A stretch of 64,000 nucleotides of DNA from Diprion similis (lineage: Eukaryota; Arthropoda; Insecta; Hymenoptera; Diprionidae): positions 5,525,501 to 5,589,500 of the forward strand of contig NC_060106.1 in the NCBI RefSeq assembly GCF_021155765.1, given 5' to 3'. Position numbers and translations under genes: made by a program. Positions within the stretch are counted from its first letter, which is position 1. The number at the start of each line of letters is the position of its first letter. Under the pieces are notes generated by a model. It made no database searches, was not told the origin of the DNA, and saw nothing but the letters and a program-made list of their open reading frames with translations. Positions 24,547 to 38,100 of the stretch are shown piece by piece.

Positions 24547-27500
24547 TATGTCTCTCCGCAGCGGTAATCTGGAATGGCATTCAACCTATGCATAACTAGC
24601 GATTGTAGCACGCGGCAGGGTTCCAAGTCGAGTGGTAAGTGAACGGTAGCTCCATAAGCTAAGCATTATGCCCGGTTGTTTACGGTTCCTGTTAATTACG
24701 CCGTGACATAGACCGCAAGTTCTCCAAGAGCGCTACCCGGATAAGAGCCACGGTGGAAAGAGGCTCGCTGTTGTTGCACACATGTGAATGCGTGGCTTAG
24801 AATCTCGCAAATTCTATATATACACACCGAAATATTAAGTTTCACCCCGCAGGTGATTCTCGGCAGCCCGATTCTGTTGTCAATTTAATTGCCTCCAGAT
24901 TGTGTGTGAAGGTATCCATTGGTCAAACACACACGTACTCGTAAATACGAACGTACATACAACGAAATGGATATTGCTCAGAGAGTCAATGGGGTCCGGA
25001 GGGTCGTTCTGATTTAAATGAGAAATGCTTCGCTGTGAAAACCATGAATTCCAATGCCTTCTTGAATATAAAGTTGAGGTCAACGCGAGGGTGCTGAATT
25101 CTTGATTCTGCTATTCCTCGGGACTACTTTCGAGCCCTGAACACCTCCTGAGATGGGAAATAGTTATGTAATATTTTTCATGGTTAACAATAGTAAATAT
25201 CCGCTGTGGAAACTGATCTGTGGCAGAGATAATAATGAAAAAAATGGAGTGCTTATATGGACCGTAATTATTTACATTGAACTGTATTATATAATTAGTC
25301 AGTTAATTACAAAGTGGCAAATTTTTCGTACGGAAAGTCTGCGGAAATTGAAAATTCTGAAAGCTTCGAAATTGGCTCGGAATTATATCTGCAGGAGCCT
25401 GGAATTTGGTTTCAACATTCAATTTGCATTTATTTTATAATTACTTTGAGTCCACGCGGTGTTTCGGATTCTTATGAATAATAACAAGATGTGCTTTCCT
25501 TATTTTTTTCTTTTTTTTTCGTTTCAATTTCGGGAGCATTTCTTCGCAACGACTTCAATCAGTTTCAAAGTCTATTTAAAGCTGTTCGAAAGATTCAAAT
25601 AAAAGGAATACAATATTGTGTGAGAAAATTTTTATTCAAACTCCATAAGTAAAGATCAACAGTGCGAAAGGTTGAAAAACTTATTTATGCAATTTGATGA
25701 TCAGTGCTCTCGATATTACAAGTTCAATACGTGAGACTTTCATGAATATGTTAAGTGTTTAAAAAACGATTTGTCGAATTGATGCCGCATTACACAAATC
25801 AATCGTATTATCAGCGAAAATTTTTCTGCTGGGAATAAAACAGACGAGAAGTGGAAAACATGAGATGATATTAAATTGCGGAGCAAATGTCTCATCTGGA
25901 ACGGGAGGCTTCGTGCCGACAGAAGACCGTCTGGTTTATCGGAAGAACGTGACGTTCGTGCACCCTTCCACGCTCGTTATATTACCGCCCCTGCCCCTAT
26001 AAAATATTACAACGCGCGGCATTCTGGCTAAGCCGTTATTGCCAGCTCACCATTCTACCTTACCGATTGACCCCAATAGTCGCATCATTTTATGAACGCT
26101 AAAGCGTAAGAATACCGGATTACCGGTAATCAATTCGCCAAACGATGCACATAATAATCTTAATTTCGAGACGACGTTGACGTTAGCAAGAAGCCAACAA
26201 TACAGTTTTGCTTGCTTATTAAGTTATTATTACGTTAACCAGATATTATCGATCTATTGCTGTTCTTAGAATATAATCTACCACTTCATTCGGCCCAGAA
26301 TTTGTACATGGAAATATCTTAAATAATAATAATGTAAGGAGTGTGTAAAATGGATTTATTGTTGTGGATTTGTTACCAACAGTCGGTAACTCTTGCACTT
26401 GCTAACCCAGGAATGGTAAGTCAGGACTTGAAAATCCAATGGGAAAGAAACGTAACCTACCATACGATCTATTGATACCATTAAACGGTTTAAACATGTC
26501 ACCAGAAACATCGACAGGAAAATATCTTTCAGTACCGACTATTCTGCAGCCGAAGAGTGCTGCCCCTGAATCAAGGATCGTATCCATTAACGGACTAAAG
26601 AATTACGTTGGTAAAGCAATATCTTGTACACTACAAATTTTATTTGCAATATTAGGAATGCTAAATTCATTTCAAAATTCCTAATAAGTTTAGATTGCAA
26701 TACGTATAATGTATATACTAGGTTTATTTAGACTTCTTACTTATTTATCGTTACAAATAATAACGTATACTAAGTTTTCGTCTAATTTGAAATTTAGATA
26801 ACGATTAGAATGACTCGACCGTTTGGAAAAAAATCATTCCAGTAAATACTTGAAAGCTTATTTTACTTAAATGCGACAAGTTAAACATAGATCAAATTTT
26901 GTATTACTAACACTGACTGTGACTGTAGATCTTTGAAGTTTTATTTCGTTTACGAAAGCGGCAGGAATAATGCAAAAAAGAGAGAAATTTGAATACAGCG
27001 TTGATTATCTTTGCTCTGAACTTCTCTTGCAAGGTAAAGTGACTAAAGTCAATTTATTTATTATTATATTTTTATTAGCAATGCTGTTTGCAGTAAATAT
27101 ACAGAAAAACGAATCAAAGAATTTCGTTTTATCGACAAGAAATAATTCATTTCTTAGAAGAATAAACGGAATTGCTTTATCATGAATTCTTGATAGTTGA
27201 AATGAATCGATTCGTTCCAGTTTTTCAAAACAATCGACACTGCCATTATCGAATACTTGACGCGCACAGCATGGCAATCCTACAATATTGCATCACTCCT
27301 CGAACAGCAAGTACAACAACCCAATCACTTAGCTCGATTTTGTAGCGTTGTGCAAAATTAGGCCACAGTTGAAAAAACAACGAAGACCGAGAGTTAATTA
27401 AACGCGAATAGGCGGGTCCAAGTGGAACTAATTGTAATTAAACAGAACATACGTCGGTGCTCTTTGTGCACACGTCGGACACACCTTGAGATACGCAAAT

Positions 27501-28392
27501 GTGCGAGCACGCTATTAAAAAGTATTATTTTTCCATTGAAATTATGAATGAAAAAAATTATTCGCAAAAATTATTAGGCGAAATCGTCGTACTTAATTAT
27601 CACTTACGTGAATGAAATGCCACCGTGAAAATACTGAAGATACTTTACCCGATAATTGTAGTGCGTATGCGTGCAGATCGCACCGTAAAACGTGCGAATT
27701 TCACCTACAATTTGAGGAATACGCAAATTGGACACAACCCAGTAATTTCTTTTTTTTTTAGCTACTATATTTTTTTTCCGTGTAAACGTAGCACAGCATA
27801 ATGTGATTCGTTGAATATGATGTAAAGGAGTGGTGCTGATATCAGGCGTATCACTTTCTCATCAAGCTTAATTAATTCTAACCGTACACGAAATTGCGAG
27901 CTCGTCAACGTACCGTCAGGGTGCAGAAAAAAATTAACGAATGTTATTAATTTTCAAGGTAAAGAAAGCTGCAAAACTTTTATTTCGCCAGATTCTATTC
28001 ACGGTTGGAGATACGTCGCGTAATTCAAATTTCCATCTCCATAAGTAAGGTATAAAATCCTCTCTTGGCCGGTGAATACAAAACTACGGCCCTGACTGAC
28101 GTTCTGTTTAGACAGCTCTTAAGAAGCATATAAACCAGCTAGAATAAATGAGCTATTGTTGATCATCTGGGCCACAGCTGACTATCGACTGCTACTAATT
28201 TACATGATAAATGTTCAAGGGGTACATAATTACGTGGGTGTGTAGCTGGTATAACGCCTCTGGACCAGGTACTCAAATTTGACTATTCGATTTTACCGGA
28301 ATAAAATTATACCTGAACAAAATTGTCTATAATTAATTCAGGGATACCAAATCTTAACCATCTAACAAGTTTTTATAATGACACTTGCCGTA
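24547..28392. other. Non-coding stretch with one weak exon candidate
   Basis: Apart from the possible signal-peptide exon at 26350-26415, I see no supported gene. Open stretches at 26402-26684 (both strands) and 26970-27277 (both strands) overlap each other and match no family known to me. Confidence 0.45.
26350..26415 (+). CDS. Weak candidate signal-peptide exon
   Basis: ATG at 26350 opens MDLLLWICYQQSVTLALANP and ends in phase 0 at a strong donor (ATG|GTAAGTC). The leucine-rich start could be a signal peptide, but the QQ in its middle is unusual and no downstream partner exon was found. Read through without splicing, it stops after 42 codons. It follows directly on a remnant (TAAGGAGTGTGTAAAA) of the terminal repeat seen at 1831-2262, so it may instead be part of a decayed element. 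Confidence 0.18.
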
Positions 28393-28548
28393 TATAATTT
28401 TTATGGTTTATTGAATCAAATGTTTCAAATTATTGATATTCATATGGAATGGATCGAATGGATCGAATCTAACAACAAAAAAAATCGAATTCAAATGCAA
28501 TATCAATAATTTAAAACGTTTGATTCAGTAAACCATAAAAATTTTATA
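28393..28548. repeat. Near-perfect hairpin with about 50-bp arms
   Basis: The arm 28393-28440 (TATAATTTTTATGGTTTATT...) is the reverse complement of 28499-28548 with only a few mismatches and a 2-base length difference. The loop of about 58 bases carries a tandem GGATCGAAT. Transcribed, it would fold into a long stem. It could be a small foldback element or a hairpin RNA source. No gene overlaps it. Confidence 0.85.
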
Positions 28549-28908
28549 CAACAAGTAAGCTAAAGTTCGATATCTCAAGAAATATGAATCTGAACATATA
28601 GGTATAATGGACATTTTTTGTAGGAAATTGAATTTCCAACAAAATTTTTTTATAAATTTCTTCGGTAAAGTTGAACATTTCGGACATAACAGCGAAAAAA
28701 TGAGAATTTTGGGTAAGAATCAACTTTAGTAACCCATACCATCTCACCATTGTAAGCTGAAATTACGACGTTATGGCCACTTTTAAAGATCGTTCAATTC
28801 TGCTTATATCGCGACCAAGAACAACGTGACAGCATAAAACGCCGCTGAGTTATAGAGTTTTGAAAAAAAAAATGTTTTCGTGACGACGGTAGTTTGAATA
28901 AATCAAGA

Positions 28909-29519
28909 GATTTTGTCTGGGTTGGTCATTAAATTAATATTTATTCCAAAGTTTTGACCGGGCTCGGCCGGCCATCTTTTAGATTACCAAAAATCAAAAT
29001 AAAAAATAGAAAAATAACTGAAAAAGTTGTATAACTATTCCGTATGTTCCAAGGAATTGACACCATCTTGCAATCAATTCTCATTAGCATACAATCGAAC
29101 TGTAAGTATTTGGATCGATTCTTCGACTAATTTCAAACCGAAAATTTGTAAGTAATATCGTTATAATCAATTCCAAATTTTGACGTTGCTCCGGAAATTT
29201 TTGTGATTCACGTTACTGTACTTTGTGTTATAATTAGTTTCCTAACTAGTCCATAATTGTTAACCTTGAATTCGACAGTTAGTGAAAAATGTAGCTTTCC
29301 AACAATTTTTTCACTCTGTCTCTCTAGTATAATTTAAAGTCTAACAAACGGAACATTTATTGTGAGTTCTGTTCAATATTACCTATATATTATGGTTAGT
29401 TTATACAACATTGAGCTATTTTTTCTATTGTTTAATTATTTTTAGCCCGTAGTTTGCCAGCCGGGCCGAATCGAAGCGTTGAAATAAATAGTAATTTAAT
29501 GACCAGCTCCGGCAAAATC
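28909..29519. mobile_element. 611-bp element with about 125-bp inverted ends
   Basis: The left end contains TTGGTCATTAAATTAATATT followed by a GC-rich GGGCTCGGCCGGCC block. The right end, read in reverse complement, repeats this order (CTGGTCATTAAATTACTATT, then GGCCCGGCTGGC). Similarity fades about 125 bases in, near GTTGTATAAAC. There is no open frame of note in the centre. It looks like an old non-autonomous foldback or TIR DNA element. I could not define a target-site duplication. Confidence 0.75.
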
Positions 29520-29879
29520 GCTTCATTTATATAAATAAACAGATATGTATGTATAAAAAGAGTTTTTTACGTATAATTTTTTAACCGAAATCACTGCAGG
29601 TTTCTTAAAGTATTCCCGACTTACAGGTGAGAACAAAGTTGTCGGTTCATTAATTACGAAAATTACATATTGCAGGAATATCGCATAGACGGTTCTCCGG
29701 GTTTTGATTATATTGTGAAAGAAGCCCGCTTCACATAAACTTCAATTCACGGATAATGAAGCAGCATACTCAGACGTCTCTAATTGGCGGGTACATGCCG
29801 TGAATATTTCGCGATGTGAATATAAAACAAACGCACGTGAAGCGTTGAAACCCTAGACCGGAAGTGAAATGCAGTAGGT

Positions 29880-29966
29880 TATATACAATATACATATACA
29901 TATGTGTAAATAATATGTGCTTATACATATACATGTTAAATATACATATACACATATATATGTGTA
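29880..29966. repeat. TA/CA-rich low-complexity tract
   Basis: Alternating ATAC/ATAT units with internal palindromes. The open frame crossing it on the minus strand is a by-product of the repeat. Confidence 0.6.
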
Positions 29967-32158
29967 GGTACAGGGTAATACGGCAGATGGGCATTCCTTC
30001 GTTATGAAATCGTAGGGCCCTTATATTATATACACCTAGGAAGCGTTGCACGAAACGTCGGAGGCGCTTTAATTTGCACTAAAACATTCCTCGGTGGTCC
30101 AGGACGCCAGCCGAGACTGCAGTTTACGCTTTGAGATAAGTCATCGCAGGTCAAAGTTCGTTGACCCCGGAGAAATGGCATAACAATACGAATAAGGCTA
30201 AAGTGACGTCAGGTTTCATGGAGAAGTTTTGAATCGTCATATGTGTGTGCGTGTGTGATTCCGAATGGTTTTCTGGTCACTCCGCAAACTCTACATTTTA
30301 TATGGATAATAATTGAAGATTAGAATTTTAAAACTGCTCTAAGTAGCATTTTATTTTTCTTCGAAATAATTTTATTTCTTTCTTTCAAGTTATTTTTGAA
30401 TAAGTGTTTTTTTTATTAATTTTTTTTTTTTTTTTTAGATTAGGATTTCATGACTTTTGTTCTCTTAACCTTAGATTCAGACGATGAGGAATAGTTGATA
30501 GAAACACCATACTAGATATCGAAATGGCGAATTGGACCAAGGTTGTGAAAAAATTCTTTGGACAAACATTTTGTCGACTTGAAATGAAAATCGGTTTTGG
30601 ACTACGTTAAGTTTTTTGAAAGTAGCTGTAATGGTCCCCCTAAGTTATCGGAAGACAAAACTTATTGTAAATATTTCTATACATATACTCCAAATTCAAG
30701 AAAAGAAAATTCAGCAAATTATAAAAACAAAGTCGATGAATATATTACATTAATTGCTTCACAGCTCATTGTAATCATTTAATTTAACGCCTTTGTTCAT
30801 CTGATCTTGTAAAATGCTCCCTCGATACAGCCGATAACACATCGGAATATGACTTAGAGCAGTTTATGTCTATTTAACAGTGTCTGAAAATTGATGAATT
30901 ATTCATGTAGGTCCGACGCTTCGTAATAGCGGGCGCGATTCGGACGGCAGGACCAACCGACGATGTTATAATTGCCAAATTTACATATTTATTTGGCAGA
31001 TACCACTTTGAGGTTCCTTACCACGTGAATAAACGTGCACTCTGCCCTAGGGGAGACCCCATCATCCCTGCCTGACGTTCGCCATCAAGTGCATTCTCTT
31101 AGAACGTGCGAGATCATCTCGTCACGGCGCTCTAACGATATTTTGTCACAGTAGAAAAGGTAATCAAATCTAGCGGAAATGTGATGTGAAATAGAGTGTT
31201 TCGTTACGAGAATTAAAAATTTTTTTTTTTTTTTATTTTACTTTTACCTGAGAAGCTTGTTATATATTAAATAGTAAAGAAAATATCCTCGCGGAAGGAT
31301 AAGTTTTGAATCCAATTTTTGAAGGTTGCTCTAAAAAATTACGTTCATTTAACGTGAGAAAAATTTCTCACAATCAGCCGCATTTAATGATACTTTTTTT
31401 TGCTCATACGAAAAGTTGGAATTCCGACAGAGAACGATCGTTTAGAATAAATTGCGGGATTCGAAAGATAACTTGGCTCCGATTTTGTCATAATTATGAA
31501 TTCGACTATCCAATGCAGATTCTTGCGATGATTAATGGCGTTTTTTAAATAAAGTGAACATCATTTTTACACCGTAAAGCCACGAGCAGTATGCTTTTGA
31601 CGCAACATTTTTAGCCATGTTTACCGATTGGATCGGCGCGGCGTGCGATATTGGCTAAGCTCTGCAAGCGGGTTTCCGAATGAGTCGTCGACCAATCAAC
31701 GCTTCTTCATCCCATCTACGCAAATTCGATAATCTCGGTCGGATTATTACTCGATTAACATTAACACGCACGTTGCGTGTTTGTCGACAGCTTAGAGTGG
31801 CTATCGTGCAGACACAATCGAAGTACATTATCAGCAGCGAGATTTCTCAACTCGGCGGAGATTCGACAGTCTTATAAAAACCAAATTCTGACACGACCAT
31901 CCATTGTTGAAATCGCTAGAGTGTATATACAGAAGGATTTAAATTTTGCAGAAGCGCAAAATTTTATCTAGGAAATTTTTGACCGTCGTGAAATTTTTCA
32001 AAGTCGGTTTTACGATAGTCTGATCCGAGTTTTTAAAAGCGATACCGGATCACGTGTTCAATAAAGAGGAATTGACACTTACGGCTTTACTGCAAAATTC
32101 AAAATCGCTCGCGCATTTTAACCCGAGGCAAAAAGCTTTTTCTCCCGCGAATATTCAA

Positions 32159-32160
<2 letters not shown>

Positions 32161-32186
<26 letters not shown>
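32161..32186. repeat. (AT)n microsatellite
   Basis: Thirteen uninterrupted AT units. Confidence 0.9.
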
Positions 32187-32193
<7 letters not shown>

Positions 32194-35100
32194 TCTACCT
32201 GTGCGCTATTCCTAAAACGAAATCCAAGCAGGACAAGCATGTGCAAAATACATAGAACAATTTATGTGTGTAGAAATCACGGATGTTGGCGTAATCCTTT
32301 GAGCCCGCATCCATCATGCGTCAATTTCGGAGGCCACGGACTGTCTGGCTCTATTCGCTTGACGCCAACTCGGCTTATCGTCCATTATAATCGATCCAAT
32401 CCTGCAGCGGCAAGAACACTTGACGTGCCTCAAACACGCGCGAATTTGTAACTCTCCTTATAACGGCTCAGTCATTTCCGCAAATGGTCCATTCGACGCC
32501 GTTATATCGTGAATTCCGATCGATCGCAGTTCAGACTTCAACCATAAGCAGAAGACTACGGGTCTAAAAATGGGTCTTGAATTTCACATTCGCTTGCGAT
32601 ACCTAATTAGTTGAGAGAAAAAATGAAGAAATCCTGATTTTGGTGGTAAATGAATATTGAATCGTTTCGGTAACCTCTTTACCACAAGTTTCAATCTGTA
32701 ATTTTATTATGAGAATAAAATGCGATCCAATCTTGCTCTCTTTGTCGTCTTGTCAGGATTTTATACTCTGGTCTACCTCGTAAAATCAAGGAGAAAACAG
32801 CCCTGACAATACCTGAGCCCCGTTAGTTTTCCCGGCAGTAAACACGTTCAAAGAAAAGAAAAAAAAGAAAAAAAAAGAAACGAAGGAAAACGAAGAAGAT
32901 GGTAAAACAAATAAGAAAGTAAGAAAGCACGCGTCTGATCGAAGATCTTCGATGTTTGATCCCAGCAGTGGATCGGAAAACATACTCCAGCAATTTCTTA
33001 TAACCACTCTATTTAACAAGATGAAATAACAATGATGGAGTGAGAAAAAATCACGTGTAATACCTGAATACAACAAGCGATAAATTCTTTTTCGAATTTA
33101 TATTCGATTACGACGCTTTAGAGTGGTTAAAAATCTGCTCAGCTCATTTTCTTGAGCAAAAATTTGCCGCCGAATGGGAGAAAAATAGTCTTTGAAACAA
33201 CATGATCCGTCGTATAGTGAAATCGAAAGAAAATTATTAGATTTTCAACTATTTGAAAGCGGTTTCAACCGGAACATCGACATCTAAGATTTTTTTTGCA
33301 ATTTCAGTATTTTGTATTTCTGTACCTAAATTTCAAAATACCTCCGTAGGTTACGAATCGATATCAAGTACACATTTTTGGCCACGATAGCCTATTTGCT
33401 ATCCTACAATTGAATTCAAAAAATCTTTCACGATTCCACGACACGCGAGTATCCTCGTTACGTAGGCAAGGATTTACTTTGAAAAGACTGGTTATTAGTG
33501 CCACAGTTTTACGAGAGACATCGCCGACACCTAATCCCACACAATGGCCGAACCCGCGGGCGAAATTTCGAAGCAGCCGCAGAGAGAAGCCCTCGACTGT
33601 AGTAAACGGGCAGAATGTCTGTAAAAGTGAAGTGCAGATACGTTGGTAGTCCGAAAAAGTTGTTGAAAACAAGCAGCTTTCGACTGGCCATAAGCCAGAC
33701 CTCGAACTTCCCCTTCTCACACTGCGGGTTTCAAGTTCATAGAGAGAAAAAAAAAAGAATAACATCCAATTCGAATTTTGAACTACAAATTCAGATTTGG
33801 GATTAACGGTTTCAAAGCCCTCGGATATTATACCATGTTACCTGAAAATATATGACAATTTCTTTGCAGCGAAGCTTTTTTATTCTGAATCACTATAATA
33901 GATCCATCGTTAAAAATTTTGGAAGTCTGACGTTGGATGCGTTATCGGTGATTCGTAGAACTTTCATCTACCAATTTCTACCAAAATCGGAATATTTTTA
34001 GATTTTTTTCCAACATATTGGACGCCATTTTGGATATTGCAATCTGACTTCAGATTCGTGATTAGAGAGCTAAAAAATCTTACGGTAATTTTTGTTATTT
34101 AAGTGATTGAAGAACTGCTAAACCTATCAAAGCCTAAATCTAATCAGTTTTAATCAGTTCTTGGAAAACGCAGATCGATTGAGACCAGGTCATTAAAATC
34201 CGATAACTAGCTCTCGAAAATTAAACTTCAAAACGTTGAGATTTGGTGAAAACTCAACTTTTCATTTTCCGATTGATAGCAATAACTTCCGTTTTTCTCT
34301 GAAAGCAGAGAAAAGAGAGGTTAAAAAAACGAACAGCCGAGCCAAAACATCGCAGAAGAACCAAAACGTAGGTAATTCTTAGAATTCACTCAACTCCTGC
34401 ATCTCGCGAATTATTCTCCTCGAAGGAAGAAACTCCTTCATTTAGGGATGACTTGGAACCGCGTATAACAGCAGCCGGATTCGTGGTGGGGGTTGCTCTG
34501 AGTCACTGGCATTTCCCTGGCGAGACAATTCGGCAGCCCAGCCGGACTTTTCCATCGTCGAATCTTCGACACGAGGCGTGTATCCCGCAGGAAATCCTTA
34601 AGGGAGTTTTATAACCCTCCGGAAATACGTTCGCTTGTGGAATCAGTCGATAGGAAATACAAGTCGAGCCAATTACTCGAGAAGTTTTCTTCGATTAAGG
34701 ATTAAACATTTTTTACGTATTGTAAAAATATTATGAATCCAAAAATGCATTCACGATCAAATTTCGGTGGTGAATTTCACGAAGTTTAGAAGTCCTAGCG
34801 TTTTCCGAAGTTCTGAAGTTTGAATTCCTGACCAACTTACCTCCGGATTTGTAATTTAACTTGCTGGAAAATTGATTGTGTTTCGTGAAAGCTCGATGAA
34901 AGAAAACGCCTATCAATACAGAGGAATTGCAATTTGGTATTCCAACAGTAGCAGCAGATCTTATAATCCACTATTCTACAAGCGCAGAGCTTAATCCTAG
35001 CACGAGTGCACCTTTAACCCAAGGCTTTTCGCGGATATGACTCATCCTCTGGTACAGGATTCATTCCAGCTACGTGTCACATCCTTGAAGAAGAGCGTCG

Positions 35101-38100
35101 CCGAGACAGCAGTGTGAACGGGACTGGATTTGGCGATGATGAATGTCGCAATCATGGAAGTAAATACATTGCCATAATTCTTTTTCTCGACAAAAATTGT
35201 CTCTTCGCACACTGTATACGAAATCGGTGATATTTTTTCTTATTTCTAAGCTTGTATGGATATAATTTACCAAAGTTTTGAATTCTTATCGAATATATTT
35301 CTTAGATAAAGAAATAAGTCATAATTATCAAAGCTATGGAGCAAGGATTAAGGGGATACCTGGTCGATTTCGACAATGGCGCATATATCTCCAAATATCG
35401 AGGTCCACGTATCTCAAACTCAAAAGTGGCATGAATTTTACGATTTTACTATTGCGATGTCGTAGAACCTGTGCCATTTTGTTACTTCTGCGTCAAATGA
35501 AAATTTCGTGGAAAATGTATCGAAGTGTTTTTGTTCATAATGGATGTCAAGCCAGTTTTCACGTTTGAGATTCGTGGACTTTGATGTTTGGAGATGTTAC
35601 ATCAACGTTGAAATCGCCCAGAGAACTCCTTCAAGAAAGATAAGGTACGACGTAAAAAAAGTTCTGCAAAGTTTAAAGGATACCAAAAACACATTTCAAC
35701 TCAATTACCGATAGATCCCTGCCAACCGTCTGATTTGAACGTCATTCTCATGGGTAAAAACGACATAATAATTCACCGAAAAAGTGATGCGGTGCAGTGC
35801 CTAATGGCGTTTCGTTTTTAATAGAGGATCGGCAAGAGGAAAATACATCCGCATAAAAATGGCACGTCATTCTGGTGATTGCACTGCAATGCCTGGTCTA
35901 TACTCCCGGTCTAAAAATAAGTTTTTTTCTATTATTCCCGGCTCGTTACTTCCGGCATTACTTTTTAGGGCAACGGGTAATCAGCGGCTTCTCGTGCAGC
36001 GCGTATCCTGTAGAGCGGGAAATCGATTTGGTGTATAATTAAAGAATAGTTTGTTCAGCAGCCACTAAAAGCTCGCGAAGCTTTTGGAGATGCTACATAA
36101 ACGCGGAACTGCAAGCACTGGAATTTTTGTGAAAGAAAATAGTTCATTTTCGAGAAGGACTCTCGCGTATATTCTACTGATTAATTGATCTTAGCGGAGA
36201 CGAAGGACCCTATGCCATATAATCGCAATATGGACCCTTGGTGAAACCATTAATACTGCAATCTTTTGTATCCATTGTGTTCAGTGCTGAGTGATATTTT
36301 CCGGTAACAAACTTATAACGATGAGCCATAGCAATCGCTGTCGTAGGAATTACTTCACACCCATATCTAAACACCATTGTTGCAAAACAATTATCCTGCG
36401 GGATGACTGCTCGTGTTAAGAGGTTACATGGTTTTTGACAGGTGAAACAAAAACAGATTTCTTCTAAATTTTTTTTTCATGCAATAAAATAATTATGTTA
36501 TTCAAGCATTAAGCATATAAGAGAACAATATTTGAACAATATTCTATGAAATATTCATATCATATAAATATGAAATCAAAAAAACAAATATTTTCTGTTT
36601 ATAAGCGAGTATGGATTTTTTCTCTTTGGTTACAACTTATAAAACAAGGTAAACACATGGTGTATATTTTATCAAAAATTGTACTTCCTTGCGTACAGCT
36701 CTGCGAAAAATTCATATTTCAATTTTTCTAAAATCCTTCTCGAACAAGTTGAAGCTGATATGTAAGAGCTCAGAGGTAAGAGTTCAAGATCGTGTAACTC
36801 AACCGGGTTCCTGGCTGCTTGAATAATTTATTACAAATACAAATATTTTCAACATGCTTATCGTTTATTTCTCGCTAAAAATTCAAAAGTTTATTTTATT
36901 TATAGATTATAAATTGAGAAATTCCAGTCCAATTATACCAGAATTCTTTCTCTTACCCTCAGCATTATAATCGATACACGGCTTGAGTTTGTATCTGGCT
37001 TCACTAGACTGCAAAGAATAAGAAACGTCAGTACAAGCAGTACGATAACCAACAAATATATTTCCGTATTTTTATTACCTATATGTATCAATAAGTTATA
37101 CCGATCATTCATCGACTGCATAATGGCCGTTCGATCAAATCGGTGCCTTTCAGCAGACGCTGCTTGCTTTCTTTACCCCCGTGCAGTTGCAGGGGTTTAC
37201 AAAGAAGTTTTTTCCCCACCCTCGCAGGGTGGAATCGAAGTAGACCTTTTTGCGCATAATGGGGATGGAAGCCAGTCGCAAACTTGACCCGCCCAACCCT
37301 CAAATGTATTTCTTTCACGGTTAACAGACGGTGCTTTCGTGTCTTCTCTCCGTTTGCTGCAGTCGTTATCGAATCAGACTTCGATATAGTGATAATTATG
37401 CGGCATGCAGAAGGAACCCCAGGTTGTCTACCCTCTTTCAGCACGTTTCATCCCCAATCAGGATCCAGGGTTTACCGAGCAACGGTCCACGCCGTGAAAA
37501 ATGAATTTATTCATGTTATAGTTCTATATATAAGGTCTCAAAATTCATTATTTATTGTAGGATCAACATCGAAGTATACCAATAAGTACCAGAAAATATG
37601 GTGAGAGTAATCATACTCACCATAATAAAAAAAACAAAAATAAGACCTGTTTGATTTTCCGGATTTAGATACAAAACTCATTTTCATTTTATGTCCAGAA
37701 CCATATTTTTCGTTGATGCTGTAAAACGAAAATATAGCCAAGGACTAACAAGGGCTGCACAGTAGCCGCAACTAGAAATTCATCTTAGGGTATGAGAGCG
37801 CTGACGTTAATTGTTATGTCCAGAAATCTAACCATATTGTAAGGGTAGAAAACGAATTCGTTGCTATATATAGCTGAGCAGGGATTACGGTTAGTTGGTC
37901 AATCGGTCATTAAGGGTGTATTCTGGTCTAGAGGCCTAAATCTTGGGAATTTTTCTAAGTGAGATAAAAAAAGAAATAAAAAAAAATTTCAACATCAATT
38001 ATTTTACAAGAACTCTATTGATATCTCAAGAATACAAAAAACAATTAAAAATACTAAAAGTTACAGGGTGGTAAAGTGGGGGCTACAAAAAATGGCGCGT

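Noticed and set aside
28909..29519. Assignment of this element to mariner from its TTGGTCATTAAA terminus
   Set aside because: The terminus only loosely recalls mariner ends, TA flanks are absent, and the inverted ends are much longer than in mariner.
33364..33765. 133-codon minus-strand frame
   Set aside because: An open plus-strand frame overlaps it, it begins in an A/T run, and no domain or splice structure is seen.
37109..37604. Overlapping 111- and 106-codon frames on opposite strands
   Set aside because: No family resemblance, and neither is favoured by splice signals.
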